A DNA stretch of 64,000 bases from positions 10,720-74,719 of the forward strand of contig CAYSVH010000015.1 in the NCBI GenBank assembly GCA_964434425.1, written 5' to 3'. This document shows, one piece after another, positions 9,206 through 17,209 of this stretch (position 1 is the first letter of the stretch; every line of letters starts with the position of its first letter). Both the position numbers and the translations under genes were made by a program. The notes under the pieces are model-generated. The model was not told the DNA's origin and did not search any database. It saw only the letters and a list, made by a program, of their open reading frames with translations. Source of the DNA: CALMEC01 sp964434425 (GTDB lineage: Bacteria; Actinomycetota; Thermoleophilia; Miltoncostaeales; Miltoncostaeaceae).

Positions 9206-9256
9206 GATCGATACGCGCAAGCCCGGTGCCGGGCACGCGACCTGCGCGTATCGATC
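9206..9256. repeat. Nested palindrome, REP-like repeat copy A
   Basis: Outer arms GATCGATACGCGCA (9206-9219) and TGCGCGTATCGATC (9243-9256) are a perfect 14-bp inverted repeat. Inside lies a second hairpin, GCCCGG-TG-CCGGGC (9221-9234). The core GCAAG-CCCGGTGCCGGGCAC and the following TGCGCG match the repeats at 63874-63945. It lies between the OB-HD gene and yqeY, where it may also terminate transcription. Confidence 0.7.
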
Positions 9257-9357
9257 GACGGTGCCGAACGGGATCTCGATGCCGGCTCCGCCCACGCCGT
9301 TCGCCCCGATGACGCCTCCTCTATCCTCATCCGTGCAACACGGACGAACGAGGTGTC

Positions 9358-9816
9358 ATGGGATCCATCGCAGAGCGGCTCGACGACGACATGAAGACGG
9401 CCCTCCGGGCCGGCGAGAGGGAGCGTCTCGGTGTCATCCGCCGCGCTCGTGCCGCGATCAAGAACGCCGAGATCGATGCCAAGGCCGAACTCGACGACGC
9501 GCAGGTCGAGAAGGTGCTCCGCTCGATCGTCAAGCAACACCGGGATTCGATCGAGCAGTTCACCGCAGGCGGCCGGATCGAGCGCGCCGAGGCGGAGAAG
9601 GCCGAGATGGCGGTGCTCGAGGAGTACCTGCCCCAGCAGCTCAGCGAGGCCGAGATCGAGCCCCTTGTTCGCGCCGCCGTCGACGAGGTCGGGGCCACGT
9701 CCATGAAGGACATGGGGCAGGTCATGCGCGTCGTCATGCAGAAGGCGGGCGGTGCCGCGGACGGCGGAACGGTGAACGGCATCGTCAAAGCCGTCCTCTC
9801 GGAGAAGTCGGGGTGA
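9358..9816 (+). CDS. yqeY: GatB/YqeY domain protein
   Basis: 152 residues, the usual length for free-standing YqeY. The pattern SIAERLDDDMKTALRAGERERLGVIRRARAAIKNAEID at the start and the EEYLPQQLSEAEIEPLVRAAVDEVGATSMKDMGQVMRVVM stretch are typical; the latter is the GatB C-terminal tRNA-binding-like domain. YqeY proteins are proposed to act on or bind tRNA, but no firm reaction is known. The stop shares a base with the ATG of the next small ORF, so translation is probably coupled. Confidence 0.92.
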   Translation: MGSIAERLDDDMKTALRAGERERLGVIRRARAAIKNAEIDAKAELDDAQVEKVLRSIVKQHRDSIEQFTAGGRIERAEAEKAEMAVLEEYLPQQLSEAEIEPLVRAAVDEVGATSMKDMGQVMRVVMQKAGGAADGGTVNGIVKAVLSEKSG

Positions 9817-9950
9817 TGATCGATCCCCCGATCTCGCGACGTGGTGTACGCGGCCGGCGAGGCGGATGCGTCACGGAGCCACCGGCCCGTTCCTGCCCGG
9901 TCACCGGCGACGCACTCCACATCCAGGATCTCGTGGAGCCGGTCATCTAG
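9816..9950 (+). CDS. Predicted 44-residue protein between yqeY and the PNPOx-like gene
   Basis: This short frame starts with an ATG whose first base is the last base of the yqeY stop (TGATG), and its TAG stop shares a base with the GTG of the next gene (TAGTG). That exact fit on both sides is the main evidence that it is translated. The product has a basic N-terminus (ISRRGVRGRRGG), then two cysteines eight residues apart (CVTEPPARSC) and an acidic end (IQDLVEPVI). No function is recognised. It could instead be a chance open spacer. Confidence 0.4.
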   Translation: MIDPPISRRGVRGRRGGCVTEPPARSCPVTGDALHIQDLVEPVI

Positions 9951-10426
9951 TGCGATGGCGTGAGGTCAGGGCTGCCGTTCCCGAACTCGCACGCGACGCG
10001 GAGGCGTCGATGGGCCTCGGCAACCACAAGACCCTCGCCACGCTCCGCCCCGACGGGGCACCGCGGGTCTCGGCCATCGAGGCGCGGTTCATCGGCGACG
10101 ACCTCTGGCTCGCGTCGATGTGGCGGACCCCCAAGGCCCTGGACCTCCGCCGTGATCCGCGACTCGCCCTGCACAGCCCCTCCCTCGAACCCGGGGTGTG
10201 GGAGGGCGATGCCAAGGTCGCCGGCCGGGCCGAGGAGATCGGGGACCCGGCGGCCCATGAGCGCTTCGCGGAGGCCGCCGGTACGGCGCCGCCGGGTGAG
10301 GCCTTCCACCTCTTCCGGGTCGATGCGCACGAGGTCGTGGTGCTGCGACTCGCCGAATCCGGAGATCACATCGTGGCCCGAACCTGGCGACCCGGCACCG
10401 ATGTCGTCACAACGATCCTCTCCTGA
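9950..10426 (+). CDS. Pyridoxamine 5'-phosphate oxidase-like (split-barrel FMN) protein
   Basis: 158 residues with the split-barrel flavin-binding pattern: LATLRPDGAPRVSAIEARFIGDDLWLAS, TPKALDLRRDPRLALH, and KVAGRAEEIGDPAAHERF. Members reduce or oxidise small substrates with FMN or F420; the sequence does not decide which. The GTG at 9950 overlaps the preceding small ORF stop, giving a three-gene coupled run with yqeY. It converges on the phosphoketolase gene. Confidence 0.82.
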   Translation: MRWREVRAAVPELARDAEASMGLGNHKTLATLRPDGAPRVSAIEARFIGDDLWLASMWRTPKALDLRRDPRLALHSPSLEPGVWEGDAKVAGRAEEIGDPAAHERFAEAAGTAPPGEAFHLFRVDAHEVVVLRLAESGDHIVARTWRPGTDVVTTILS

Positions 10427-10507
10427 CGGCGGCGAACCGTGCCGTCCGTGCGCACGGAGCACGTCGCGGGGCGTCGGGGATATCGCGGCAGTCGACGAGG
10501 CCTCCGA

Positions 10508-12895
10508 TCAGGAGCGCCGCCAGGTCCAGCCCTTGACGTCGGGCATGTCCTCCAGGTGCTCCCGGATGTACGTCTCATGCTCGTCCAGGCGTGCATCGCA
10601 GTAGTCGCTGAGGGCGTCCCACCCGCGGACCCGGCGGCTGGCTCGCCGGAGAACCTCCTTCGCCAGGTGGAACCGGCTCATGCGATTGCGGACGACCATG
10701 TCGAACGGGGTGGTCGTGGTGCCCTCCTCGTTGAAGCCGCGCACGTGAAACCGGCCCGGGTCTGACCGGCCGTGGACCAGTTGGTGGACGGCACGCGGAT
10801 AGCCATGGAAGGCGAAGACGACGTGCGTGCTCGCCGTGAACATGGTGTCGAACTGGCTGTCCGAGAAGCCGTGCGGGTGGTCGTTCTCGGGCAGCAGGGC
10901 CATGAGATCGATGACGTTGACGAACCTCACCCTGAGGTCGGGCACCCGGTCGTAGAGGAGATCCGCCGCGGCGAGGGCCTCCTGGGTCGGCACGTCGCCG
11001 GCACATGCGAGGACGATGTCGGGGGTTTCGTCGGGCGCGCAGCTGCTCGCCCACTCCCAGATGCCCGCGCCGGCCGCGCAATGCGCATTCGCCTCGTCCA
11101 GGGTGAGGTACTGCAGGTGGGGTTGCTTGTCGACGACGATGAGGTTGACGTGATCCGTGGTACGCAGGCAGTGGTCGACCATGGAGATGGTCGTGTTGGC
11201 GTCCACCGGCAGCCAGACGCGCACCACATCCGGTGAGAGCGGCATGAGCGTGTCGATGAGACCGGGCCCCTGGTGCGAGAAACCGTTGTGGTCGTTGCGC
11301 CAGCAGGTCGATGTGAGCAGGACGTTGAGCGACGCCACGCTCGCGCGCCACGGGAGGGGTTGGGCGTGCTGCAGCCACTTGGTGTGCTGGACGGCCATCG
11401 ACGCCGACACCATGGCGAAGGCCTCGTAGGTCGCGAACAGCCCGTGCCGGCCGGACAGGAGGTACCCCTCCAGCCAGCCCTGACAGAGGTGTTCCGAGAG
11501 CACCTCGATGACCCGGCCGTCGGCTCCGACCGCGGCGTCGAACGCCTCGCTCCGCTCCATGAAGCAACGGTCGGTCACCTCGAAGACGTCCTGCAGCCGG
11601 TTGCTCGCCGTCTCGTCGGGGCAGAACAGCCGGAACGTCCCGCCGCCGTCCTCTGTCGTCGTCGCGGCGTACACGTCGCGCATGAGGGCGCCGGTGGACC
11701 GGGTGTTCTCGTACCGGAGCGCTCCACGGGTCCCCTGGAGGTCGAACGCGTACGCGTCGAGATCCGGAAGGGGAAGCGGCCGCAGCAGTCGCCCGCCGTT
11801 GGCGTACGGGCTGGCCGACATCCGCCGGTCACCCGCCGGCGCGAGGGCGCGCAGCCGATCCACCAGCCGCCCGTCGGCGTCGAACAGCTCCTCGGGACGG
11901 TAGGAGCGCATCCACTCCTCGAGCAGGGCGAGATGCCCGGCGTTCTCCCGGACACCCGAGAGGGGAACCTGGTGTGCCCGGCTCGTGCCCTCGACGAGGA
12001 CTCCGTCGACCTCGCGGGGTCCGGTCCACCCCTTCGGAGTCCGCAGCACGATCGCGGGCCAGTCGCGCCGCCACTGTCCGGTCGGGGCACCGGCCGCCCG
12101 GGCCTCGCGCTGCAGCTCGAGGATCCGATCGTGGGCGTTGCCGAGCGCCGCGTGGACACGGGGGAAGACGTCGTGCGGATCATCTCCGGCGATCACGACG
12201 GGATCCCATCCCTGCGAGGCGAGATAGGCCGCGACGTTCGCGTCGGAGTCGCGGCCCATGACGGTCGGACCCGCGATCTTGTAGCCGTTGAGGTGCAGGA
12301 TCGGAAGGACGGCGCCGTCGCGGCGCGGGTTGAGGAAACTCGGCAGACGCCACGAGGCGGCCAGGGGACCGGTCTCGGCCTCGCCGTCACCGACCACACA
12401 GGCGACGATGAGATCCGGGTTGTCCAGGGCCGCGCCGCCCGCGTGAAGGAGGGCGTATCCCAGTTCGCCACCCTCGTGGATGCTGCCGGGGGTCTGCACC
12501 GACACGTGGCTCGGGACACCACCGGGCGACGAGAACTGCCGGAACAGACGGAGGATTCCGCCCTCGGTGGGGCCGACGTGCGGGTACACCTCGCTGTACG
12601 TGCCCTCCAGCCACCCGGCGGCGACGAGCGCCGGGCCGCCGTGCCCGGGGCCGGTGACGTAGATCCAGTCCGAGTCCGTCTCGCGGATCCGCCGGTTGAT
12701 GAGGGCGTAGAGCATGGACAGCCCGGGGCAGGTCCCCCAGTGCCCGAGCAGCCGGGGCTTGATCTGCTCGGCCGTGAGGGGCCGTCGAAGGAGCGGGTTG
12801 TCCCGGAGATAGATCTGACCCACCGTCAGATAGTTGGCCGCCGCCCACCAGTCGAGGTCGTCGGCGAGTGCGGTGTCGTCGTAGTGCGCGGACAT
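10508..12895 (-). CDS. xfp: Phosphoketolase (xylulose-5-phosphate/fructose-6-phosphate)
   Basis: 795 residues, normal for phosphoketolases. It cleaves xylulose-5-P or fructose-6-P with phosphate to acetyl-phosphate plus an aldose phosphate using thiamine diphosphate and Mg2+. Diagnostic stretches are HWGTCPGLSMLYALINRRI, YVTGPGHGGPALVAAGWLEGTYSEVYP, the GDGEAETGPLAASW ThDP motif, LNGYKIAGPTVMGR and SNRLQDVFE. The start is the ATG at 12893-12895 (MSAHYDD), preceded by an AAAGGGG sequence about 11 bases upstream; the frame is open for 43 more codons without similarity. No ackA or pta gene is adjacent, so where the acetyl-phosphate goes is unknown. Confidence 0.96.
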   Translation of the reverse strand: MSAHYDDTALADDLDWWAAANYLTVGQIYLRDNPLLRRPLTAEQIKPRLLGHWGTCPGLSMLYALINRRIRETDSDWIYVTGPGHGGPALVAAGWLEGTYSEVYPHVGPTEGGILRLFRQFSSPGGVPSHVSVQTPGSIHEGGELGYALLHAGGAALDNPDLIVACVVGDGEAETGPLAASWRLPSFLNPRRDGAVLPILHLNGYKIAGPTVMGRDSDANVAAYLASQGWDPVVIAGDDPHDVFPRVHAALGNAHDRILELQREARAAGAPTGQWRRDWPAIVLRTPKGWTGPREVDGVLVEGTSRAHQVPLSGVRENAGHLALLEEWMRSYRPEELFDADGRLVDRLRALAPAGDRRMSASPYANGGRLLRPLPLPDLDAYAFDLQGTRGALRYENTRSTGALMRDVYAATTTEDGGGTFRLFCPDETASNRLQDVFEVTDRCFMERSEAFDAAVGADGRVIEVLSEHLCQGWLEGYLLSGRHGLFATYEAFAMVSASMAVQHTKWLQHAQPLPWRASVASLNVLLTSTCWRNDHNGFSHQGPGLIDTLMPLSPDVVRVWLPVDANTTISMVDHCLRTTDHVNLIVVDKQPHLQYLTLDEANAHCAAGAGIWEWASSCAPDETPDIVLACAGDVPTQEALAAADLLYDRVPDLRVRFVNVIDLMALLPENDHPHGFSDSQFDTMFTASTHVVFAFHGYPRAVHQLVHGRSDPGRFHVRGFNEEGTTTTPFDMVVRNRMSRFHLAKEVLRRASRRVRGWDALSDYCDARLDEHETYIREHLEDMPDVKGWTWRRS

Positions 12896-13125
12896 GGGCG
12901 GGATGCCCCTTTCGGCGGGTTCCGGTGGAGACGTCCGGCTGGGGACGTCGAACTTCACTAGAGCATGCGACGTCGTTGACGACAAAGACGTCGGCTGCGG
13001 GATGCCCCGCGGATCCGTCACCACCCGTAGGCCGGGCCGTCACGACCTCGCCGTTCCCGTTCGGCCGTGTCGCCACGTCGTCGGACGACGTGTACCGTGC
13101 CTCCATCACACGTCAGGAGGGCGAC

Positions 13126-13941
13126 TTGGGGGACGTACAACACGGGGCCGCCGAGGTGGGCGCCGGCTTCGACCAGGCGGCACCGACGTACGAGGACCTT
13201 CTCCGCCACAACCAGACGGGGGCGGCGCGCCTCATCGACGCGATTCCGGACGGCGAGTATGACCGGGTCCTCGACGTCGGATGCGGAACGGGCTTCGCCA
13301 CGTTCGCGATGCACGCCCGTTTCGCCCCGTCACACGCGCTCGGGGTCGACCCATCGGGGGAGATGCTCGCGGTGATGCGTGATTCGGCCACGCGACTGGC
13401 TCCCACCCTCGATCTGGACCTCCTGGTGGGCGACGCACTGGCCCTCCCGGCCGTCGGCGCCTCGGTCGATGCGGTGATCTCGACCATGGCGTTCCACTGG
13501 TTCCCTGACAAGTCCGGTGCCGTCCGCGAGATGGCCCGCGTCGTCCGGCCGGGCGGGATCGTCGCGATCCTCACCGCGGGGCGCGGCACGGACGCTGAGC
13601 TCCTCGAGATCATGCGCGCCATGGACCCGCCGGTCCCGGCGGCGTGGACGGGGGTCTTCGACCACATCCACCGCGACGTCCGCGAGATGGAGGACATGTT
13701 CGAGGGCGCCGGGCTCGAGCCGGTCGACATCTGGTCCGAGACGCGCCGTCGGCGTATTCCGCCGCTCGACTACCTGGCCCGCCTGCAGGCCGTCGCGGCC
13801 CACCTCTCGGCCGACCTTGATCCGGAGGTGGCCGAAGTGCACGGTACGCGCCTGGGCGAGGCACTGGAGGCCGCCTCGGGTCCGCGCGGATTCGACTATA
13901 CGTTCGTCAAGCTCTTCGCGATCGGCCGCAAGTCCGACTGA
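13126..13941 (+). CDS. SAM-dependent class I methyltransferase
   Basis: 271 residues with a Methyltransf_11-type fold: motif I VLDVGCGTGFATFAM, the acidic end of strand 2 (ALGVDPSGEML), GDALALPAVGASVDAVISTMAFHWFPD and the VVRPGGIVAILTAG motif after it. The HWF.D signature is common in small-molecule or quinone-type methyltransferases. The start chosen is a TTG at 13126 because a strong AGGAGG lies five bases upstream; a GTG at 13090 in the same frame is the alternative. The substrate is unknown; no biosynthetic neighbour helps. Confidence 0.8.
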   Translation: MGDVQHGAAEVGAGFDQAAPTYEDLLRHNQTGAARLIDAIPDGEYDRVLDVGCGTGFATFAMHARFAPSHALGVDPSGEMLAVMRDSATRLAPTLDLDLLVGDALALPAVGASVDAVISTMAFHWFPDKSGAVREMARVVRPGGIVAILTAGRGTDAELLEIMRAMDPPVPAAWTGVFDHIHRDVREMEDMFEGAGLEPVDIWSETRRRRIPPLDYLARLQAVAAHLSADLDPEVAEVHGTRLGEALEAASGPRGFDYTFVKLFAIGRKSD

Positions 13942-14003
13942 CGATCCGCGGCAGGTGACGGAAACCGAGGACAGGTCGTCCGCACCCGGGTGATCCACCG
14001 CCC

Positions 14004-14024
14004 GAACCGCCGGTGGCGGGGTTC
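14004..14024. terminator. Possible bidirectional hairpin between convergent genes
   Basis: GAACC (14004-14008) pairs with GGTTC (14020-14024), enclosing a second stem GCC/GGC with a two-base bulge. It sits between the methyltransferase gene and the converging small-protein gene. No T run is present, so this is only a candidate. Confidence 0.3.
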
Positions 14025-14045
14025 CGCCCGCATCCAGCCTCTCCG

Positions 14046-14270
14046 TCAGGCGGTGCCGAAGCCCACCTTGGGTGCGTCTTCGGGAGCGATCCGGACGAAG
14101 CAGAGCTCACGCGGGTTCACCCAGAACGCGCCCTCCTCGGCCTCGAACGCGGTCCAGGCATCGCCGGCCGTCGAGATGGCCGACACCAGCGCCTCGGCGG
14201 CCGGTTGCTCCATGGTCACGCGGAGGACGTTGCCGCCGCCGAATCCAACTTCAAGTCGTCTCTTGCTCAT
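14046..14270 (-). CDS. Small conserved-looking protein, last gene of the radical-SAM operon
   Basis: 74 residues, starting with an ATG that overlaps the radical-SAM stop (ATGA). The sequence alternates charged and hydrophobic residues (LEVGFGGGNVLRVTMEQPAAEALVSAISTAG, then GAFWVNPRELCFVRI) and looks like a compact beta-alpha-beta domain. I do not recognise the family. The overlap and position argue that it is translated together with the radical SAM enzyme, perhaps as an accessory subunit. Confidence 0.65.
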   Translation of the reverse strand: MSKRRLEVGFGGGNVLRVTMEQPAAEALVSAISTAGDAWTAFEAEEGAFWVNPRELCFVRIAPEDAPKVGFGTA

Positions 14271-15901
14271 TGTTTGGACAGTACCGGGAGGGTCTTCTTC
14301 TCGGCCGTGGCCGGCTGCCAGGCGGGCAGCTTGCGGATCTCATCGACGTGCTTCATCGAATCGATCTGCCCGGTGAACTTCAGCAGCTGATTGCGGCCGT
14401 AGCGGCGGAAGATCGGGACACCCAGAAGACGGTAGATGAGGTCCATCGATTTGGCGGACATCCCCTCGCGCATTACCCGGAACGCCTCGGGTCCCCGGCC
14501 CCGCATCGAGAGGAACGCGAGCCTCGGGAGGCGGATGGTGGTGCGCCACTCACGGACGAGCATCGCGGTCACCTTGCCCATGTTGCGGCGGACGTCGCGG
14601 CTCATCATCTGCTTCCAGCCCTTCGAGGAATAGAAGCGCAGCATTCCCTTCCACGTCTCCATCTGGAGTTCGTAAGGGGTCATGTTCTTCGGCGCGATGA
14701 TGCAGTGGTGGCCGTCGTAGAGGCTGTAGTCCTGCGTGAGCACGCGGTCGTCGGCGCGCATCTGCGCGTCGAACGCCGTTCCCGGCAGGGTGGTCAGCAT
14801 CATCATCTGGAGCGTGTCCACCTCGTGCTCCAGCGCGAAGTCGATGGTGGCGCGCACCGTCTCGGCCGTGTCGGTGTCGGCCCCCACGACGAACATGCCG
14901 TGCACGCGGATCCCGTAGTCGTGGAGGAGCGCGATGGACGTCGTGATGTGCTCCACCCGCTGCTTCTTGTTGTAGGCGTCGAGGCCGGCCTGGGTCACCG
15001 ACTCGAATCCCACGTAGACCATGTAGCAGCCCGAGTCGCGCATGAGCTCGAGCAGCTCGTAGTCCGGTGTGAGCTTCTTCTTCGAGACGTAGAGGCTGTC
15101 GGCGCGGATCTGGGCCGTCCACATCGGGGTGATCTTCTCGGCGATCATCTGGCGGAACAGGGTCTTCGACTGCTTCTTGTCGACGATGAAGATGTCGTCG
15201 TAGAAGAAGACGCGCTCGGCCCGTGCCTGCCGGAGCTCGCGCATGACGTTCTCCACGGACCGGCTGCGCAGCTTTCGGCCGAACATCTTGATGACCGAGC
15301 AGAAGTTGCAGTCGTACGGGCAGCCCCACTTCATCATGAGCGGGTACGTCGTCATGCGTTCACGGCCCTCCAGCAGGTGGAAGGCGGGGAACGGCAGTGC
15401 GTCGAGGTCCTCGCTGGAGGCGGGGGGCGCCTCGGGGTTGTCCACCTGGCGGCCGTCGGCGTCCAGCCATGACAGGCCGAGCACGGCGTGGAGTTCGTCG
15501 CGGGCGCCTCCGCGCGTCATCCACTCGAACAGCTGCACCCACCCGATGTGCCCCTCGCGCCGGATCACGTAGTCGGCGTGGTTGAGGGCCTCGTGGGCCA
15601 TGAACGTCACGTGCGAACCGCCGATCACGACGGGGATGCCGGCCTCGCGGATGCGGTCGGCGTAGGCGTATCCTTCGAGCGTCGTGTTCGTCGTCGTCGA
15701 GATGCAGACCAGGTCCGAGGAGAGGACGTCGTCCCAGTCGACCTCGACGTCGCGGATCAACTCGCAGTACACCCACTGGTCGACAGACGGGTCCTCACGT
15801 TCGATGCATGCGGCGAGAAGGGGGAGGCCGAGCTTGGGCAGGTTCGCGATCTCATAGATCGTCGCCCCCTTCGGCCGAGGCTCGATGTAGCGGATCTTCA
15901 T
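14267..15901 (-). CDS. B12-binding-domain radical SAM protein
   Basis: 544 residues. The first 150 resemble a cobalamin-binding Rossmann domain (VCISTTTNTTLEGYAYADRIREAGIPVVIGGSHVTF). The radical SAM core follows with the cluster motif C194-x3-C198-x2-C201 (WGCPYDCNFC), and a basic 150-residue C-terminal region (SMRGRGPEAFRVMREGMSAKSMDLIYRLLG). The general family performs methylations or ring rearrangements of unactivated carbon (BchE, HpnJ/P-like). No classic cobalamin-ligand D-x-H-x-x-G is visible, so cobalamin use is not certain. It overlaps genes on both sides by four bases. Substrate unknown. Confidence 0.85.
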   Translation of the reverse strand: MKIRYIEPRPKGATIYEIANLPKLGLPLLAACIEREDPSVDQWVYCELIRDVEVDWDDVLSSDLVCISTTTNTTLEGYAYADRIREAGIPVVIGGSHVTFMAHEALNHADYVIRREGHIGWVQLFEWMTRGGARDELHAVLGLSWLDADGRQVDNPEAPPASSEDLDALPFPAFHLLEGRERMTTYPLMMKWGCPYDCNFCSVIKMFGRKLRSRSVENVMRELRQARAERVFFYDDIFIVDKKQSKTLFRQMIAEKITPMWTAQIRADSLYVSKKKLTPDYELLELMRDSGCYMVYVGFESVTQAGLDAYNKKQRVEHITTSIALLHDYGIRVHGMFVVGADTDTAETVRATIDFALEHEVDTLQMMMLTTLPGTAFDAQMRADDRVLTQDYSLYDGHHCIIAPKNMTPYELQMETWKGMLRFYSSKGWKQMMSRDVRRNMGKVTAMLVREWRTTIRLPRLAFLSMRGRGPEAFRVMREGMSAKSMDLIYRLLGVPIFRRYGRNQLLKFTGQIDSMKHVDEIRKLPAWQPATAEKKTLPVLSKQ

Positions 15902-16335
15902 GCTGCTTCTCCGTGCGATGCGTCGTGCTCCTCGACGAGCTCGGTCAGAACCCCGCCTGTGGAGCGTGGATGCAGGAAGGCGATGAGATGACCGCCGAGG
16001 CCGCGGCGCGGCTCGCGGTCGATGAGTTCGATCCCGTCGGCGGTGAGCTCCGCGAGGGTTCCACGAAGGTCGGCGACCTCGTAGGCCACGTGGTGCAGTC
16101 CCTCCCCCCGGCGGTCGAGGAAGCGGGCGACCGCGCCGGTCGGGTCGATGGGCCGGATCAGTTCCACCACGCTGGTCCCCGCGTCGAGCGCGACGGCCTC
16201 GACACCCTGGTCGTCCAGAACCTCACGGACCGCCACACGCATGCCGAGGGCACCCTCGTAGCGGGCGATGGCCGCGTCCAGGTCGGCGACCACATGGCCG
16301 ATGTGGTGAATGCGATTCAGGCGCACGTCGTGCAC
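15898..16335 (-). CDS. VOC family protein, methylmalonyl-CoA epimerase-like
   Basis: 145 residues with two beta-alpha-beta-beta-beta repeats. Conserved elements are RIHHIGHVVADLDAAIARYEGALGM, VELIRPIDPTGAVARFLDRRGEGLHHVAYEVADL and HPRSTGGVLTELVEE, which give the His, His and Glu metal ligands of methylmalonyl-CoA epimerase. Full-length similarity to that enzyme is good by eye. However, the stop overlaps the start of a B12 radical SAM gene rather than a mutase gene, so a different acyl or sugar substrate is possible. The start is a GTG at 16335. Confidence 0.75.
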   Translation of the reverse strand: MHDVRLNRIHHIGHVVADLDAAIARYEGALGMRVAVREVLDDQGVEAVALDAGTSVVELIRPIDPTGAVARFLDRRGEGLHHVAYEVADLRGTLAELTADGIELIDREPRRGLGGHLIAFLHPRSTGGVLTELVEEHDASHGEAA

Positions 16336-16567
16336 TTTACGGGGATGGCCGTTCGTTTTCGAACCGTCGTCGCATCGTCTGGTGTCACACCGCCCGTGTC
16401 ACCGGGATGCACCCCACATCCACGATTGGCTGGATCGACCGTCTAAAGGCCGCCCGAGTCCATGCCGACAACATTTCCGCGGAGGGAGTGAACTTCGATC
16501 GCGCGACATGGGGTGGGCGGCCGGTGCGTTCCGGGACGGCTCATCCGAGACCACTGGAGTTGAGCTG
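16336..16567. other. Divergent promoter region (VOC operon / DUF4388-GTPase operon)
   Basis: 232 bases separating two divergent operons. It must hold both promoters, but no consensus -10/-35 or operator palindrome stands out. GGAG lies 8 bases before the DUF4388 ATG. Confidence 0.4.
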
Positions 16568-17209
16568 ATGGCTGTTCTCGGAGATCTCGCGGATTTCTCG
16601 ATCTCGGACGTTCTGAGGATCGTCCGGACGAAGACCGGCGTCCTCTACCTCTACAGCGCGCTGGGCGGACGGAGTCTGGAGCTGGGGCTCCACAGGAACC
16701 ACCTGCTCTGCATGTTCGTCGACGGCCTTCCGGTGACGCGACCGGAGAAGGCGGTGGAGATCCTCCGGTTCCTGGCGCGCGAGGGGAAGGGCAAGTTCTC
16801 GTTCGAGAACCAGGCCCTCGAGGCCCTCACCCGTCACTACACCATCCCGCTCGACCAGGGTGTCAATCAGGGCGTCGCGCAGCGCCGGGTCGGCGAGGCG
16901 GAACTCCCCCATCCGCTCACACGCTTCCGCGCGGTCGAGCCGCTCCCCACGGTCCCGACCGTTCTGCAGCCCTACTGGCAGCGCGCTGAGCAGCACCTCC
17001 GCCGTGGCAGCAACGGCGAGGAGCTCGCCGCCGCCCTCGGCATTTCGGTTCGTGACGCACTCACCCTCATCTACCGGCTGCGGGCCGTGTCCCTCATCCA
17101 GGTGATGCGCGCGCAGCGCGCCGGAGCGGGTCGTGGTGCGCCGGCACAGGTCACCACGGAGACCCGGTCGGTGCTGCGGCGTCTCATCGGCCGGCTGCGT
17201 AGGCACTGA
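16568..17209 (+). CDS. DUF4388 (PATAN-like) domain protein
   Basis: 213 residues. The N-terminal 100 residues match DUF4388/PATAN regulators: GDLADFSISDVLRIVRTKTGVLYL, then LELGLHRNHLLCMFVDGLPVTRPEKAVEILRFLAREGKGKFSFEN. The C-terminal part looks like a helix-turn-helix (LRRGSNGEELAAALGISVRDALTLIYRLRAVSLI) with a basic tail. DUF4388 proteins often sit beside small Ras-like GTPases and two-component systems in gliding or polarity modules. The TGA shares its last base with the next ATG, so this gene and the GTPase are translationally coupled. The role is inferred from context. Confidence 0.78.
   Translation: MAVLGDLADFSISDVLRIVRTKTGVLYLYSALGGRSLELGLHRNHLLCMFVDGLPVTRPEKAVEILRFLAREGKGKFSFENQALEALTRHYTIPLDQGVNQGVAQRRVGEAELPHPLTRFRAVEPLPTVPTVLQPYWQRAEQHLRRGSNGEELAAALGISVRDALTLIYRLRAVSLIQVMRAQRAGAGRGAPAQVTTETRSVLRRLIGRLRRH

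Noticed and set aside
11273..12961. Plus-strand open frame (about 560 codons) opposite the phosphoketolase gene
   Set aside because: Shadow of a clearly identified gene; no domain or start signal.
12972..12983. Short palindrome GTCGTTGACGAC upstream of the phosphoketolase gene
   Set aside because: Only five paired bases per side; expected often by chance in this composition, so not listed as an operator.
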